Source: Burkholderiales bacterium
GTDB lineage: Bacteria > Pseudomonadota > Gammaproteobacteria > Burkholderiales > Burkholderiaceae_C
Assembly (NCBI GenBank): GCA_016219375.1
Contig: JACRNC010000023.1
Location: 326,836 to 390,835, forward strand
Length of the DNA: 64,000 nucleotides
Reading direction: 5' to 3'
In this document: positions 1 to 11,774 of the stretch, piece by piece
How positions within the stretch are numbered: position 1 is the first letter of the stretch
Layout of the letters: each line of letters begins with the position of its first letter
The notes under the pieces: model-generated
What the model saw: the letters and a program-made list of their open reading frames with translations, nothing else
The model's database searches: none
What the model was told of the DNA's origin: nothing
Program-made: the position numbers and the translations under genes

Positions 1-2
1 GC

Positions 3-215
3 TATTTCGAGGCGGCCATCGCCGCCGGTGCGGATGCCTTCCTGACCGGGGAGATCTCCGAGCCGCAAGCCCACCTGGCCCGCGAGACGGGCGTGGCGTT
101 TCTCGCCTGCGGCCACCATGCCACCGAGCGCTACGGCGCGCCGGCCCTGGCCCAGCACGTGGCGACGCGCTTCGGGCTGGAGCACCGCTTCATCGACATC
201 GGCAACCCGGCTTGA
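3..215 (+). CDS. Nif3/YbgI-like dinuclear metal-centre protein, C-terminal part (5' end outside window)
   Basis: Only the last 70 codons are present; the frame enters open at base 3 and ends at TGA 213-215. The residues include LTGEISEPQAHLARE and ACGHHATERYG, which match the C-terminal domain of Nif3/YbgI family proteins, where a conserved His and the Gly-His-His stretch help bind a pair of metal ions. The family (GTP cyclohydrolase I type 2 homologues) forms toroidal hexamers; its cellular role is not settled. In relatives this gene often lies near tat and degQ genes. Family call is firm; full length cannot be judged. Confidence 0.85.
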   Translation, partial: YFEAAIAAGADAFLTGEISEPQAHLARETGVAFLACGHHATERYGAPALAQHVATRFGLEHRFIDIGNPA

Positions 216-442
216 GCGGGCACGGCTGCCGTGGCCGACGGGCCGGGGCGTCGCTTCTCCCGTCGCTATCACCGTCGCCATGACCATCGCCATCACGGCC
301 TGCGCGATGGAGCCCGCCGTGCCTGCAGTGACGCGCCAGCCGCGCTCGTCAGCCTCGGCCGACAACGCGACGCGCGGCTTCCTGAGCCCCGTGCCGGCAG
401 GCCGGGACCACACTGGAGCCTGTCCAATCCAAGGAGGCCGCC

Positions 443-919
443 GTGGACCAGCAGCATCACCCCCGCAGCATGGGCGTCTTCAAGCCGACGGGCCACGTCG
501 TCATGGTGCTGCCTTCAGCCGAGGATGCCGATGATTTGGTGGACGACCTGGTGCACCACCGCCTGGCGGGCGAAGAAGTCACCCGCTACGACTCGCAGCA
601 GATGCAGGCACAGGCGGCCATCGACATGCAGGCGGCCAGCCCTCTGGCCCACTTCGGTCAGGAGCTCAACCTGCTCAAGACCTATGCCCAATTGGCGGAG
701 CAGGGCGCGCACTTCATCATGGTGCGAGCTCCCAAGGATGAAGACGCCCGCCGCGTGGCCGACCTTGCCGTGCGCCACAACGCCTTGCGCGCCACGCATT
801 ACGGGCGGCTGATCATCGAGGAGCTGATCGAGCCCGGTAGCGAGAAGCGCCAGGTGTTCGAGTCGCCGGCGCGCGGGCTGGACGCGCAGACGCCCAGCGG
901 GCGCGAGCAGAGTCGCTGA
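443..919 (+). CDS. Conserved hypothetical protein (158 aa)
   Basis: A GTG start at 443 is chosen because a perfect AAGGAGG lies at 431-437, six bases upstream. The product is soluble, acidic and helical with no signal peptide or membrane segment. Notable stretches are GHVVMVLPSAEDADDLVDDL near residue 17 and a later part with FIMVRAPKDEDARRVADLA and HYGRLIIEELI. The alternation of short hydrophobic strands with helices, and the phrase FIMVRAPKDEDA, suggest a small alpha/beta sensor-like or ferredoxin-like fold that reports on stress or membrane state, but no family function is recognised. It converges on the his operon, whose last gene hisF ends 10 bp downstream on the other strand. Confidence 0.75.
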   Translation: MDQQHHPRSMGVFKPTGHVVMVLPSAEDADDLVDDLVHHRLAGEEVTRYDSQQMQAQAAIDMQAASPLAHFGQELNLLKTYAQLAEQGAHFIMVRAPKDEDARRVADLAVRHNALRATHYGRLIIEELIEPGSEKRQVFESPARGLDAQTPSGREQSR

Positions 920-928
920 AGCTCTGCC

Positions 929-1702
929 TCAGATGCGCACGGCCACGCCGCGCGCGGCCATCAATGCCTTGGCCTCGCCCACCGTGTGCTGGCCGTAGTG
1001 GAAGATGCTGGCGGCCAGCACGGCGTCGGCATGGCCCTGCTGGATGCCGTCCACCAGATGGTCCAGGTTGCCCACGCCGCCTGAGGCGATCACCGGCACC
1101 GGCACCGCGTCGCTGACCGCGCGGGTGAGCGCCAGGTCGAAGCCCGACTTCGTGCCGTCGCGGTCCATGCTGGTCAGCAGGATCTCGCCCGCGCCGAGCG
1201 CGGCCATGCGCTGCGCCCATTCCACCGCGTCCAGCCCGGCGTTCTTGCGCCCGCCGTGGGTGTAGACGTCCCAGCCCGCCGGCTGATCGGCCGTGGCCTC
1301 ACGGCGCTTGGCGTCGATGGCCACCACGATGCATTGCGAGCCGTATTTGTCCGCCGCATCGCGGATGACCTGCGGGTTGGCCACGGCGGCCGAGTTGAAG
1401 CTCACCTTGTCGGCGCCGGCATTGAGCAGCCGCCGCACGTCGTCCACCGTGCGCACGCCGCCGCCCACGGTCAGCGGGATGAAGACCTGGCTGGCCACGG
1501 CCTCGATCATGTGCAGGATCAGGTCGCGGCCGTCGCTGGTGGCGGTGATGTCTAGGAAGGTCAGCTCGTCCGCGCCCTGCTCGTTGTAGCGCGCGGCGAT
1601 CTCCACCGGGTCGCCGGCATCGCGCAGCTCGACGAAGTTGACGCCCTTGACGACGCGGCCGCCGGTGACGTCCAGGCAGGGGATGATGCGTTTGGCGAGC
1701 AT
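929..1702 (-). CDS. hisF: Imidazole glycerol phosphate synthase subunit HisF
   Basis: HisF is the cyclase half of IGP synthase. With HisH it turns PRFAR plus ammonia into IGP and AICAR in histidine synthesis, in the cytoplasm. The 257-residue product starts [12 protein letters not shown] at 1702, with the catalytic Asp in the first beta strand (CLDV); a longer upstream frame was rejected because it adds about 20 unlike residues. Phosphate-binding loops VGGGVRT and IASGGVG and the second catalytic Asp in LTSMDRDGT are visible. Typical family length. It is the last his gene on this strand: hisI and hisE, which often follow it in relatives, are not here. Confidence 0.96.
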   Translation of the reverse strand: MLAKRIIPCLDVTGGRVVKGVNFVELRDAGDPVEIAARYNEQGADELTFLDITATSDGRDLILHMIEAVASQVFIPLTVGGGVRTVDDVRRLLNAGADKVSFNSAAVANPQVIRDAADKYGSQCIVVAIDAKRREATADQPAGWDVYTHGGRKNAGLDAVEWAQRMAALGAGEILLTSMDRDGTKSGFDLALTRAVSDAVPVPVIASGGVGNLDHLVDGIQQGHADAVLAASIFHYGQHTVGEAKALMAARGVAVRI

Positions 1703-1718
1703 GCTGGGGCGCCCGTGC

Positions 1719-2462
1719 TCAGGCGCCGGCCAGCTCGTCGGCGCGCTTGAGCGCGGCCGCAAAGTCCAGGTCGCCGCTGTAGATCGCCCGCCCGCAGATC
1801 ACGCCCTGCACGCCTTCGGACTCCACGGCGCAGAGCTTGTCGATGTCGTCGATGTTGGACAGGCCGCCCGAGGCGATCACCGGGATGGTCAGCGCCTGGG
1901 CCAGCTTGACCGTCGCGTCGATGTTGATGCCGGTGAGCATGCCGTCGCGGCCGATGTCGGTGTAGATCACGCTCTCCACACCGTAGTCCTCGAACTTCTT
2001 GGCCAGGTCCACCACCTCGTGGCCGGTGAGCTTGCTCCAGCCGTCGGTGGCCACCTTGCCGTCCTTGGCATCCAGGCCGACGATGATGTGGCCGCCGAAC
2101 GCGCTGCAGGCGTCCTTGAGGAAGCCCGGGCTCTTGACCGCGGCGGTGCCGATGATGATGTAGCTCAGGCCGCCATCCAGGTAGCGCTCGATGGTGTCCA
2201 GGTCGCGGATGCCGCCGCCCAGCTGCACCGGGATCTCCTCGCCCACCTCGCGGATGATGGACTTGATGGCGGCCTCGTTGACCGGCTTGCCGGCGAATGC
2301 GCCGTTCAGGTCCACCAGATGCAGCCGGCGGGCGCCTGCGTCCACCCAGCGCCGGGCCATGGCGGCCGGGTCTTCGCTGAAGGTGGTGGAGTCATTCATG
2401 TCGCCCTGGCGCAGGCGCACGCATTGACCGTCCTTGAGGTCGATGGCCGGGATCAGCAGCAT
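1719..2462 (-). CDS. hisA: Phosphoribosylformimino-5-aminoimidazole carboxamide ribotide isomerase HisA
   Basis: HisA isomerises ProFAR to PRFAR by an Amadori rearrangement. The 247-residue (beta-alpha)8 barrel begins [17 protein letters not shown], with the catalytic Asp in AIDL; the second catalytic Asp is in [10 protein letters not shown]; phosphate loops are QLGGGIRD and IASGGLSN. Length and both ends match the family. It lies 16 bp upstream of hisF in the same operon; a 138-bp gap without a visible gene separates it from hisH. Confidence 0.96.
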   Translation of the reverse strand: MLLIPAIDLKDGQCVRLRQGDMNDSTTFSEDPAAMARRWVDAGARRLHLVDLNGAFAGKPVNEAAIKSIIREVGEEIPVQLGGGIRDLDTIERYLDGGLSYIIIGTAAVKSPGFLKDACSAFGGHIIVGLDAKDGKVATDGWSKLTGHEVVDLAKKFEDYGVESVIYTDIGRDGMLTGINIDATVKLAQALTIPVIASGGLSNIDDIDKLCAVESEGVQGVICGRAIYSGDLDFAAALKRADELAGA

Positions 2463-2600
2463 GATCGGTGGAGTGGGGGTGATGGAAGTCGCGCCTTATC
2501 CGCCGACCGCCGGATGGCGGGATGCGGGGCGCGAGGTGATTGGCGGATCGAGGACGTGCAGGACCGTTGGGGAGGTCGGGCGCGGGTTCGACGGAGGGCG

Positions 2601-3269
2601 TCAGGGCCGCCAGGCCAGGAAGTTCCGATACAGCGCCAGACCGTAGCGCGCGCTTTTCTCGGGGTGGAACTGGGTGGCAAAAATATTATCCCGCGCCACT
2701 GCACAGGTAAAGCGCAGGCCATATTCCGTGGTCCCGGCCGCATGCGCGGGGTCGTCGGGGCAGGCGTAGTAGCTGTGCACGAAGTAGAAATGCGTGCCGT
2801 CCGGGATGCCGGCCCACATCGCGTGCACGCCGTCGGCCGAGGGCGATTGCTCCACACGGTTCCAGCCCATCTGCGGCACCTTGTAGCGCGAGCCGTCGGG
2901 TTGGGTCTGGCCGTCGAGCTGGAAGCGCACGACGCGGCCGGGGATCAGCCCGAGTGAGGGCGTGTCCTGCTCTTCGCTGTGGTCCAGCAGCATCTGCATG
3001 CCCACGCACACGCCCATCAGCGGCTTGTTGCGCGCGGCATCGAGCACGGCCTGCAGCAGCTCGCCGCCGTGGGCCTCGCGCAGCTCGCGCATGCAGTCGC
3101 GCATGGCGCCCTGGCCGGGCAGGACCACGCGCTCGGCGGCGCGCACGGCCTGCGGGTCGGCCGTGACCACGACCTCGACATCGTGCTCCTGCGCGGCATG
3201 GATCACGGCCTGCGACACCGAGCGCAGGTTGCCCATGCCGTAGTCGATGACGGCGACGGTGCGTTTCAT
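2601..3269 (-). CDS. hisH: Imidazole glycerol phosphate synthase glutaminase subunit HisH
   Basis: HisH releases ammonia from glutamine and passes it to HisF. It is a class I glutamine amidotransferase of 222 residues: nucleophilic Cys in GVCVGMQML, and the His-x-Glu of the triad in QFHPEKS near the C terminus. The start [11 protein letters not shown] context is typical. It sits 1 bp from hisB, so the two are probably translationally coupled. Confidence 0.96.
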   Translation of the reverse strand: MKRTVAVIDYGMGNLRSVSQAVIHAAQEHDVEVVVTADPQAVRAAERVVLPGQGAMRDCMRELREAHGGELLQAVLDAARNKPLMGVCVGMQMLLDHSEEQDTPSLGLIPGRVVRFQLDGQTQPDGSRYKVPQMGWNRVEQSPSADGVHAMWAGIPDGTHFYFVHSYYACPDDPAHAAGTTEYGLRFTCAVARDNIFATQFHPEKSARYGLALYRNFLAWRP

Positions 3270-3270
3270 G

Positions 3271-3858
3271 TCAGAGGCAGCCCTTGGTGGACGGGATCAC
3301 GCCGGCTGCGCGCGGGTCCAGCTCCAGCGCCATGCGCAGCGCGCGGGCAAACGCCTTGAAGATGGTCTCGCACTGGTGGTGGGCATTCATGCCCTTGAGG
3401 TTGTCGATGTGCAGCGTGACCTGGGCATGGTTGACGAAGCCCTGGAAAAACTCGAAGGCCAGCTGCGTGTCGAAGCCGCCGATGCTGCCCGCGGTGAAGC
3501 GCACGTCCATGTGCAGCCCCGGGCGGCCGGAGAAGTCCACCACCACGCGCGACAAGGCCTCGTCCAGCGGCACATAGGCATGGCCGTAGCGTCGGATGCC
3601 CTTCTTGTCGCCCACGGCCTGGGCAAAGGCCTGGCCCAGCGTGATGCCCACGTCCTCCACCGTGTGGTGGCCGTCGATGTGCAGGTCGCCCTCGCACTGC
3701 ACCACCAGGTCGATCAGCCCGTGGCGGGCGATCTGGTCGAGCATGTGGTCGAAGAAGCCGATGCCGGTGACCAGCTTGGCGCTGCCGGTGCCGTCGAGGT
3801 TGACCGATGCGGTGATGCGGGTCTCGGCGGTGTGGCGGGAGACGGTGGCGGTGCGCAT
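3271..3858 (-). CDS. hisB: Imidazoleglycerol-phosphate dehydratase HisB (monofunctional)
   Basis: HisB dehydrates IGP to imidazole acetol phosphate, a Mn-dependent step. The 195-residue protein starts [15 protein letters not shown]. The metal-binding repeats [14 protein letters not shown] and [11 protein letters not shown], and later [12 protein letters not shown], are all present. There is no fused histidinol phosphatase domain, so this is the monofunctional form; the phosphatase must be encoded elsewhere. A longer open frame upstream only reads through hisC in another frame and was rejected. Confidence 0.96.
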   Translation of the reverse strand: MRTATVSRHTAETRITASVNLDGTGSAKLVTGIGFFDHMLDQIARHGLIDLVVQCEGDLHIDGHHTVEDVGITLGQAFAQAVGDKKGIRRYGHAYVPLDEALSRVVVDFSGRPGLHMDVRFTAGSIGGFDTQLAFEFFQGFVNHAQVTLHIDNLKGMNAHHQCETIFKAFARALRMALELDPRAAGVIPSTKGCL

Positions 3859-3892
3859 GGGGCGGAGGTCCGTTGGCAGGAGAGGGTAGGGG

Positions 3893-4963
3893 TCAGCGGG
3901 CGAGCACGGTGTCGAGCGCGGCCAGCAGGGCGTCGGTCTGCTCTTCCGTGCCGACGCTGATGCGCAGGAAGGCCGCGATGCGCTCGGGCCGGCGGAAGTG
4001 CCGCACCAGCACGCGCTGCTCGCGCAGGCCCGCGGCCAGCTCGGCGCCGTCATGGCCCGGATGGCGGGCGAAGACGAAGTTGGCGGCAGACGGCAGCACC
4101 TCGAAGCCGCGATCGCGCAAGGCCGCGGCCATGCGCTCGCGCGTGGCGATGGTGCGCCGGCAGGTGTCCTCGAACCAGGCCACGTCGTCCATCGCCGCCA
4201 CGCCGCCGGCAATCGCCAGGCGGTCCAGCGGGTAGGAGTTGAAGCTGTCCTTCACCCGCACCAGGGCCTCGATCAGATCCGGATGGCCCAGCGCATAGCC
4301 CACGCGCAGGCCGGCCAGCGCGCGCGACTTGGACAGCGTGTGCACGACCAGCAGCTGCGGGAACTCGTCCACCAGTCTGGCAGCCGACTCGGCGCCGAAG
4401 TCGACATAGGCTTCATCGACCACGACCACCGACTCCCGGTTGCCCTGCAGCAGCCGGCGCACCTCCGACAAGGGCAGGGCCATGCCGGTGGGCGCGTTGG
4501 GGTTGGGGAAGATGATGCCGCCGTTGGCCGGTGCGGCCAGGTAGTCGTCCACACGGATGGCGAACTGCTCGTCCAGCGGGATCTCGCGCGTGGTGATGCC
4601 GTAGAGCCGGGCGTAGACCGGATAGAAGCTGTAGGAGATGTCCGGGTGCAGCAGCGGCGCCTCGTGGCGCAGCAATGCCATGAAGACATGGGCCAGCACC
4701 TCGTCCGACCCGTTGCCGACGAACACCTGCTCGGCCTTCAGGCCGTGGTGGCGGGCAATGGCCTCGCGCAGGGCGGTGGCCTGCGGGTCGGGGTAGAGGC
4801 GCAGCGCCTCGCCGGTCTGCTCGGCAATGGCCTGCAGCACCCGCGGGCTGGGCGGGTAAGGGCATTCGTTGGTGTTGAGCTTGACCAGCCCGGCGATCTT
4901 CGGCTGCTCGCCCGGCACATAGGGCGTGAGCTGGTGGACGATGTCGCTCCAGTAGCGGCTCAT
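3893..4963 (-). CDS. hisC: Histidinol-phosphate aminotransferase HisC
   Basis: This PLP enzyme moves an amino group from glutamate to imidazole acetol phosphate. The 356-residue class I/II aminotransferase starts [18 protein letters not shown] at 4963. PLP-contact motifs [26 protein letters not shown] and VDEAYVDFG are visible, and the Schiff-base Lys is in [15 protein letters not shown]. Its ATG overlaps the hisD stop as ATGA, which indicates coupled translation. Confidence 0.96.
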   Translation of the reverse strand: MSRYWSDIVHQLTPYVPGEQPKIAGLVKLNTNECPYPPSPRVLQAIAEQTGEALRLYPDPQATALREAIARHHGLKAEQVFVGNGSDEVLAHVFMALLRHEAPLLHPDISYSFYPVYARLYGITTREIPLDEQFAIRVDDYLAAPANGGIIFPNPNAPTGMALPLSEVRRLLQGNRESVVVVDEAYVDFGAESAARLVDEFPQLLVVHTLSKSRALAGLRVGYALGHPDLIEALVRVKDSFNSYPLDRLAIAGGVAAMDDVAWFEDTCRRTIATRERMAAALRDRGFEVLPSAANFVFARHPGHDGAELAAGLREQRVLVRHFRRPERIAAFLRISVGTEEQTDALLAALDTVLAR

Positions 4964-6273
4964 GATTTCAACCTCAACTCGGCCGCCTGCGCATGCGCCT
5001 GCAGGCCTTCGCCATAGGCCAGGTCGGCGGCGATGCGGCCCAGGGTCTGGGCGCCGGCCTCGCTGACCTCGATCAGGCTGGAGCGCTTCTGGAAGTCGTA
5101 GACGCCCAGCGGCGACGAGAAGCGCGCGGTGCCCGAGGTGGGCAGCACGTGGTTGGGGCCGGCGCAGTAGTCGCCCAGGCTTTCGCTGGTGTAGGCCCCC
5201 AGGAAGATGGCGCCGGCGTGGCGCAGCAGCGGCTCCCAGCGGTGAGGGTCGCGGCTGGAGACCTCCAGGTGCTCGGGTGCGATGCGGTTGCTGATGGCGC
5301 AGGTTTCTTCCATCGAGCGCGTGTGGATCAGCGCGCCGCGGCCCTGCAGCGAGGCGCGGATGATGTCGCGCCGCGGCATGCCGGGCAGCAGGCGGTCGAT
5401 GGCCGCCTGCACCTGCTCGATGTAGGCCGCATCGGGGCACAGCAGGATGCTCTGTGCCAGCTCGTCATGCTCGGCCTGGCTGAAGAGGTCCATCGCCACC
5501 CAGTCGGCCGGCGTGCTGCCGTCGGCCAGCACCAGGATCTCGCTGGGGCCGGCGATCATGTCGATGCCCACGGTGCCGAAGACATGCTTCTTGGCGCTGG
5601 CCACGTAGGCATTGCCCGGGCCGGTGATCTTGTCCACCTTGGGTACCGCTGCGGTGCCATAGGCCAGCGCAGCCACCGCCTGCGCGCCGCCGATGGTGAA
5701 GGCGCGGTCCACGCCGGCCACGGCGGCGGCGGCCAGCACCAGCGGGTTGCGCACGCCACCGGGCGTGGGCACCACCATGACGATCTCGCCCACGCCGGCC
5801 ACCTTGGCCGGGATGGCGTTCATCAGCACGGACGACGGATAGGCCGCCTTGCCGCCGGGCACGTAGATGCCCACGCGGTCCAGCGGCGTGACCTTCTGGC
5901 CCAGCAGCGTGCCGTCCTCGTCGCGGTAGCTCCAGCTCTGGCCGCAGGCTTGCAGCTGCCGCTCGTGATAGGCGCGCACGCGGCGGGCGGCCGCCTCCAG
6001 GGCCTGGCGCTGCGCGGCCGGGATCTGGGCCAGCGCCGCCTCCAGGTCGTTGGGCTTGAGTTCCAGGTCGCTCGCCGACGCGGCGTCGATCTGGTCGAAG
6101 CGCGCTGTGTACTCCAGCACCGCCGCGTCGCCGCGCTGCTGCACGTCGGCGAGGATCGCCTTGACGCGCTGCTCGATGGCGTCGTCCGTCTCGGCCGACC
6201 AGTGCAGCACCTGCTGGAAGGCGGCGTCGAAGTCCGGCTGGGTGGTCGACAGGCGGCGGATGGCAACGGACAT
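4960..6273 (-). CDS. hisD: Histidinol dehydrogenase HisD
   Basis: HisD makes histidine from histidinol in two NAD-dependent oxidations at a Zn site. The 437-residue protein starts [15 protein letters not shown] at 6273. Typical blocks are present: [38 protein letters not shown] and the late [12 protein letters not shown] with its catalytic Glu-His. Five bases separate it from hisG upstream, and its stop overlaps hisC. Confidence 0.96.
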   Translation of the reverse strand: MSVAIRRLSTTQPDFDAAFQQVLHWSAETDDAIEQRVKAILADVQQRGDAAVLEYTARFDQIDAASASDLELKPNDLEAALAQIPAAQRQALEAAARRVRAYHERQLQACGQSWSYRDEDGTLLGQKVTPLDRVGIYVPGGKAAYPSSVLMNAIPAKVAGVGEIVMVVPTPGGVRNPLVLAAAAVAGVDRAFTIGGAQAVAALAYGTAAVPKVDKITGPGNAYVASAKKHVFGTVGIDMIAGPSEILVLADGSTPADWVAMDLFSQAEHDELAQSILLCPDAAYIEQVQAAIDRLLPGMPRRDIIRASLQGRGALIHTRSMEETCAISNRIAPEHLEVSSRDPHRWEPLLRHAGAIFLGAYTSESLGDYCAGPNHVLPTSGTARFSSPLGVYDFQKRSSLIEVSEAGAQTLGRIAADLAYGEGLQAHAQAAELRLKS

Positions 6274-6278
6274 GGCGG

Positions 6279-8585
<2,307 letters not shown>

Positions 8586-8607
8586 GGGCGGGATGATAGC
8601 GGGACGC

Positions 8608-9408
8608 TCAGCTGCGCAGCTTGTAGCCGGACTTCAGCAGCGCCAGTGCGATGGCCGAGACGGCCACGAATGCCGTGCCGACCACGCCCAGGCTGAGCCA
8701 GGGCGACACGTCGCTGATGCCGAAGAAGCCGTGGCGGAAGCCGTCCACCAGATAGAAGAAGGGGTTGAAGTGCGAAGCCGCCTGCCAGAAGGGCGGCAGC
8801 GAGTGCACGGAATAGAACACGCCCGCCAGGAAGGTCATGGGCACGATGAGGAAGTTCTGGAAGGCGGCGAGCTGGTCGAACTTCTCCGCCCACAGCCCGG
8901 CGATCAGCCCCAGCGTGCCCAGCAGCGCGCCGCCCAGCAGCGCGAAGGCGAGGATCCACAGCGGCTGCTGCAGCGAGGGCGCGGCGAACCACGACGTGAC
9001 GACGAGCACGCCCAGCCCCACGGCCAGGCCGCGCACGACCGAGGCGCCGACATAGGCCAGATACCAGGCCCAGTGCGACAGTGGCGTGAGCAGCAGGAAG
9101 ACGATGTTGCCGGTGATCTTGGACTGGATCAGCGACGAGGAGCTGTTGGCGAACGCGTTCTGCAGCACGCTCATCATCACCAGGCCGGGGATGAGGAAGG
9201 TGGTGTAGCCGATGCGGTCGTAGACCTTGACATGGTCCTGCAGCACATGGCCGAAGATCAGCAGGTAGAGCAGGGCGGTCAGCACCGGCGCGGCGATGGT
9301 CTGGAAGGCCACCTTCCAGAAGCGCAGGATCTCCTTGCGCAGCAGCGGCAGCGTGCCGTCGAAGGGCTGCGGGCGGGCCAGGGGCACGTGGGGCACGGAC
9401 GGGTTCAT
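8608..9408 (-). CDS. ABC-2 type transporter permease (YadH-like)
   Basis: A 266-residue integral membrane protein with about six hydrophobic segments, from the TLPLLRKEILRFWK N-terminal region to the C-terminal GLLKSGYKL-like tail. The end pattern FFYLVDGFRHGFFGISD is the ABC-2 permease signature. It is translated with the ATPase gene (4-bp overlap), so together they form an exporter half-system. The substrate is unknown; E. coli YadGH is the closest known pair by pattern. Confidence 0.9.
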   Translation of the reverse strand: MNPSVPHVPLARPQPFDGTLPLLRKEILRFWKVAFQTIAAPVLTALLYLLIFGHVLQDHVKVYDRIGYTTFLIPGLVMMSVLQNAFANSSSSLIQSKITGNIVFLLLTPLSHWAWYLAYVGASVVRGLAVGLGVLVVTSWFAAPSLQQPLWILAFALLGGALLGTLGLIAGLWAEKFDQLAAFQNFLIVPMTFLAGVFYSVHSLPPFWQAASHFNPFFYLVDGFRHGFFGISDVSPWLSLGVVGTAFVAVSAIALALLKSGYKLRS

Positions 9409-10337
9409 GGCTGCACTCCCACGGCGGCCGGGCGGGTGTCGCCCTGCATGATGGTCAGGAAGACGTCCTCCAGGTCGGCGCGGCCGATCTCCAGGTCCTC
9501 GGGCGCGCAGCCGGCTTCGCGCAGGCGGGCGAGCACCGCCTCGACCTGCTGCGCATCGCGCGCCGGGATCTGCACGATGCGGCCGGTCACGCGCGCCTGC
9601 GCGGCCAGGTCGGCGGGCAGCTCACGGTCGAGCTTGAAGCGCAGCATGGTGTGCGCCGCGCCGGACAGCAGGGCGGACGTGCGGTCCAGCGCGACGATGC
9701 GGCCCTGCTTGAGCATGGCGATGCGCTGGCACAGGGCCTCGGCCTCTTCCAGGTAGTGCGTGGTCAGCAGCACGGTGTGGCCCTGGCGGTTGAGCCGGCT
9801 GATGAACTGCCACAGGGTCTGGCGCAGCTCCACGTCCACGCCGGCGGTGGGCTCGTCCAGCACGATGACCGGCGGACGGTGCACCAGGGCCTGGGCCACC
9901 AGCACGCGGCGCTTCATGCCGCCGGAGAGCTGGCGCATGTTGAGCTCGCCCTTGTCGGCCAGGCCCAGGCTGGCGAGCAGCTCGTCGATCCAGTCGTCGT
10001 TGCGCGGCAGGCCGAAGTAGCCGCTCTGGATGCGCAGGGTCTCGCGCACCGAGAAGAAGGGGTCGAAGACCAGCTCCTGCGGCACGATGCCGAGCTGGCG
10101 TCGCGCCTGGGCGTATTGCGTGACGACGTCGTAGCCGCCGACCTGCACGCTGCCGCTGCTGGCGCGGCCCAGGCCGGCCAGGATGCTGATCAGCGTGGTC
10201 TTGCCCGCGCCGTTGGGGCCGAGCAGGCCGAAGAACTCGCCGGGCTGGATGTCGAAGCTGACATCGTCCAGCGCCGTGAAGCTGCCGCGCGGGCCGCTGT
10301 AGCGCTTGGTGACGTGGGAGAAGGAGACGACGGTCAT
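9405..10337 (-). CDS. ABC transporter ATP-binding protein (YadG-like)
   Basis: A 310-residue ATPase. Walker A GPNGAGKTTLI, signature LSGGMKRRVLVAQAL, Walker B VIVLDEPTAGVD and the switch His in LLTTHYLEEAE are all present. The C-terminal 80 residues form the extra domain usual in ABC-2 ATPases. The start MTVVSFSHVTKRYSG at 10337 is chosen over a longer frame that adds low-complexity residues. It is the first gene of the long minus-strand run, so the promoter for bolA-murA-his may lie between it and the divergent acyl-CoA-binding gene. Confidence 0.92.
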   Translation of the reverse strand: MTVVSFSHVTKRYSGPRGSFTALDDVSFDIQPGEFFGLLGPNGAGKTTLISILAGLGRASSGSVQVGGYDVVTQYAQARRQLGIVPQELVFDPFFSVRETLRIQSGYFGLPRNDDWIDELLASLGLADKGELNMRQLSGGMKRRVLVAQALVHRPPVIVLDEPTAGVDVELRQTLWQFISRLNRQGHTVLLTTHYLEEAEALCQRIAMLKQGRIVALDRTSALLSGAAHTMLRFKLDRELPADLAAQARVTGRIVQIPARDAQQVEAVLARLREAGCAPEDLEIGRADLEDVFLTIMQGDTRPAAVGVQP

Positions 10338-10548
10338 GCGGGCGGCCGCGTGCTGACGGCGCGGCGCAGGAGGAGGGCGGGATTGTAGGAAGCGCGGCCC
10401 GGGGCTGCCCGCGCGCGCGGCGGTGGCCCGATGCGGGGCTCGGCTTCCCCGGTCTGCGGGGGCGGCCGGCTGGCCCGCTGGAGCACCGCAAGCCCACGGG
10501 TAACATCCTTGCCGCCCGATACATCCCATCCCCAACGGAGACCGCACC

Positions 10549-10809
10549 ATGTCCGATCTGAAAGCCCGCTTCGAACAAGCCGTGGCCGAGTCCAAGCAGC
10601 TGCCCGCCAAGCCGGACAACATGACGCTGCTGAAGATCTACTCGCTGTTCAAGCAGGCCACGGTGGGCGACGTGCAGGGCGACCGTCCGGGCATGACGGA
10701 CTTCGTTAACCGCGCCAAGTGGGATGCCTGGAAGGACCTCAAGGGCAAGAGCAGCGAAGAGGCGATGCAGAGCTACATCGACCTGATCGAGTCGCTGAAG
10801 AACAAGTAA
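10549..10809 (+). CDS. Acyl-CoA-binding protein
   Basis: An 86-residue four-helix ACBP: begins MSDLKARFEQAVAESKQL. The family motif LLKIYSLFKQATVGD (with the acyl-CoA-contacting Tyr and Lys) and the following AKWDAWKDLKGKSSEEAM block are intact. It binds long-chain acyl-CoA esters in the cytosol. A GGAG lies about 10 bp upstream. A single gene with its own likely terminator at 10850-10874. Confidence 0.96.
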   Translation: MSDLKARFEQAVAESKQLPAKPDNMTLLKIYSLFKQATVGDVQGDRPGMTDFVNRAKWDAWKDLKGKSSEEAMQSYIDLIESLKNK

Positions 10810-10849
10810 GGCGACCGGCGGGCTCAAAGTGCCCGCCCCGCCGCTGCCT

Positions 10850-10874
10850 GACGCCCTGCCCCGCGCAGGGCGTC
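10850..10874 (+). terminator. Probable intrinsic terminator after the acyl-CoA-binding gene
   Basis: Perfect 9-bp stem GACGCCCTG / CAGGGCGTC with a 7-base loop, 41 bp after the stop codon. Only a weak T-rich tail (GTCGTTTG) follows, so termination efficiency is uncertain. Confidence 0.6.
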
Positions 10875-10989
10875 GTCGTTTGTGGGCCCTTCTTGCAGCC
10901 CCATGATGCGGATTGCCGATCAAGAAGCGGAGTGCGGCCGGCCACGCGCCTGCCCAAACTGGCCGCACTTTTAAACGAAAGGCAAGCCG

Positions 10990-11754
10990 ATGGATGCGTT
11001 GCAAGGCAAGGTGGTGATCGTGACCGGGGCCAGCTCCGGGATCGGGCGGGCGATGGCGCGCTGCATGGCGCAGCAGGGCGCGGCCGTGGTGGCCGGCGCG
11101 CGCCGGCGCGACGAGCTGGAGGCGCTGGTGGTCGAGATCACCGCGGCCGGCGGCCGGGCGGTGGCGCTGGCCGGTGACGTGCGCGAGGAGGCCTATGCCG
11201 AGGCGCTGGTGCAGCTGGCGCTGGCGCGCTTCGGCGGGTTGGATGCGGCGGTCAACAACGCCGGCAGCCTGGGTGCGCTGGGGCCCTTGCCCGCGCTCGG
11301 CCTGGACGATTGGCAGGCGACGCTGCAGACCAACCTCACGTCGGCCTTCCTGGGTGCCAAGCACCAGATCCCCGCTCTGCTGGCGCGCGGCGGCGGCTCG
11401 CTGCTGTTCACGTCGAGCTTCGTGGGCCACACCGTCGGCATGCCGGGCATGGCGGCTTATGCGGCGTCCAAGGCCGGGATGATCGGCCTGGCGACCTCGC
11501 TGGCCGCCGAGCTCGGCCCGCAAGGCATACGGGTGAACGCGCTGCTGCCGGGCGGCACCGACACTGGCGCGGGGCGCGAGTTTGCCGACACGCCGGAGAA
11601 GCTCGCCTTCGTGCAGGGCCTGCATGCCCTGCGCCGCATCGCCGAGCCGATGGAGATTGCGCGGGCGGCGGCCTTCCTGGCCAGCGATGCGGCCAGCTTC
11701 GTCACCGGCACGGCCATGCGGGTGGACGGCGGCGTGTCGATCTGCCGCACCTGA
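10990..11754 (+). CDS. SDR family NAD(P)-dependent oxidoreductase
   Basis: A 254-residue classical short-chain dehydrogenase. Cofactor motif TGASSGIGRAM near residue 11, NNAGSLG near residue 89, catalytic Ser in FTSSFVGH and the Tyr-x3-Lys in YAASKAG. The C-terminal FVTGTAMRVDGG is typical. Substrate cannot be told from sequence; relatives include 3-oxoacyl-ACP reductase-like enzymes. It starts 20 bp upstream of ada and may be cotranscribed. Confidence 0.93.
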   Translation: MDALQGKVVIVTGASSGIGRAMARCMAQQGAAVVAGARRRDELEALVVEITAAGGRAVALAGDVREEAYAEALVQLALARFGGLDAAVNNAGSLGALGPLPALGLDDWQATLQTNLTSAFLGAKHQIPALLARGGGSLLFTSSFVGHTVGMPGMAAYAASKAGMIGLATSLAAELGPQGIRVNALLPGGTDTGAGREFADTPEKLAFVQGLHALRRIAEPMEIARAAAFLASDAASFVTGTAMRVDGGVSICRT

Positions 11755-11774
11755 CGCAGGGGAGCATAGCCAGC

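Noticed and set aside
118..534. Frames overlapping the Nif3 end and the 158-aa gene
   Set aside because: No ribosome binding site and Arg/Ala/Pro-rich; the real frames fit families better.
1638..2957. 439-residue plus-strand frame across hisF-hisA-hisH
   Set aside because: Shadow of the his genes; composition unlike a real protein.
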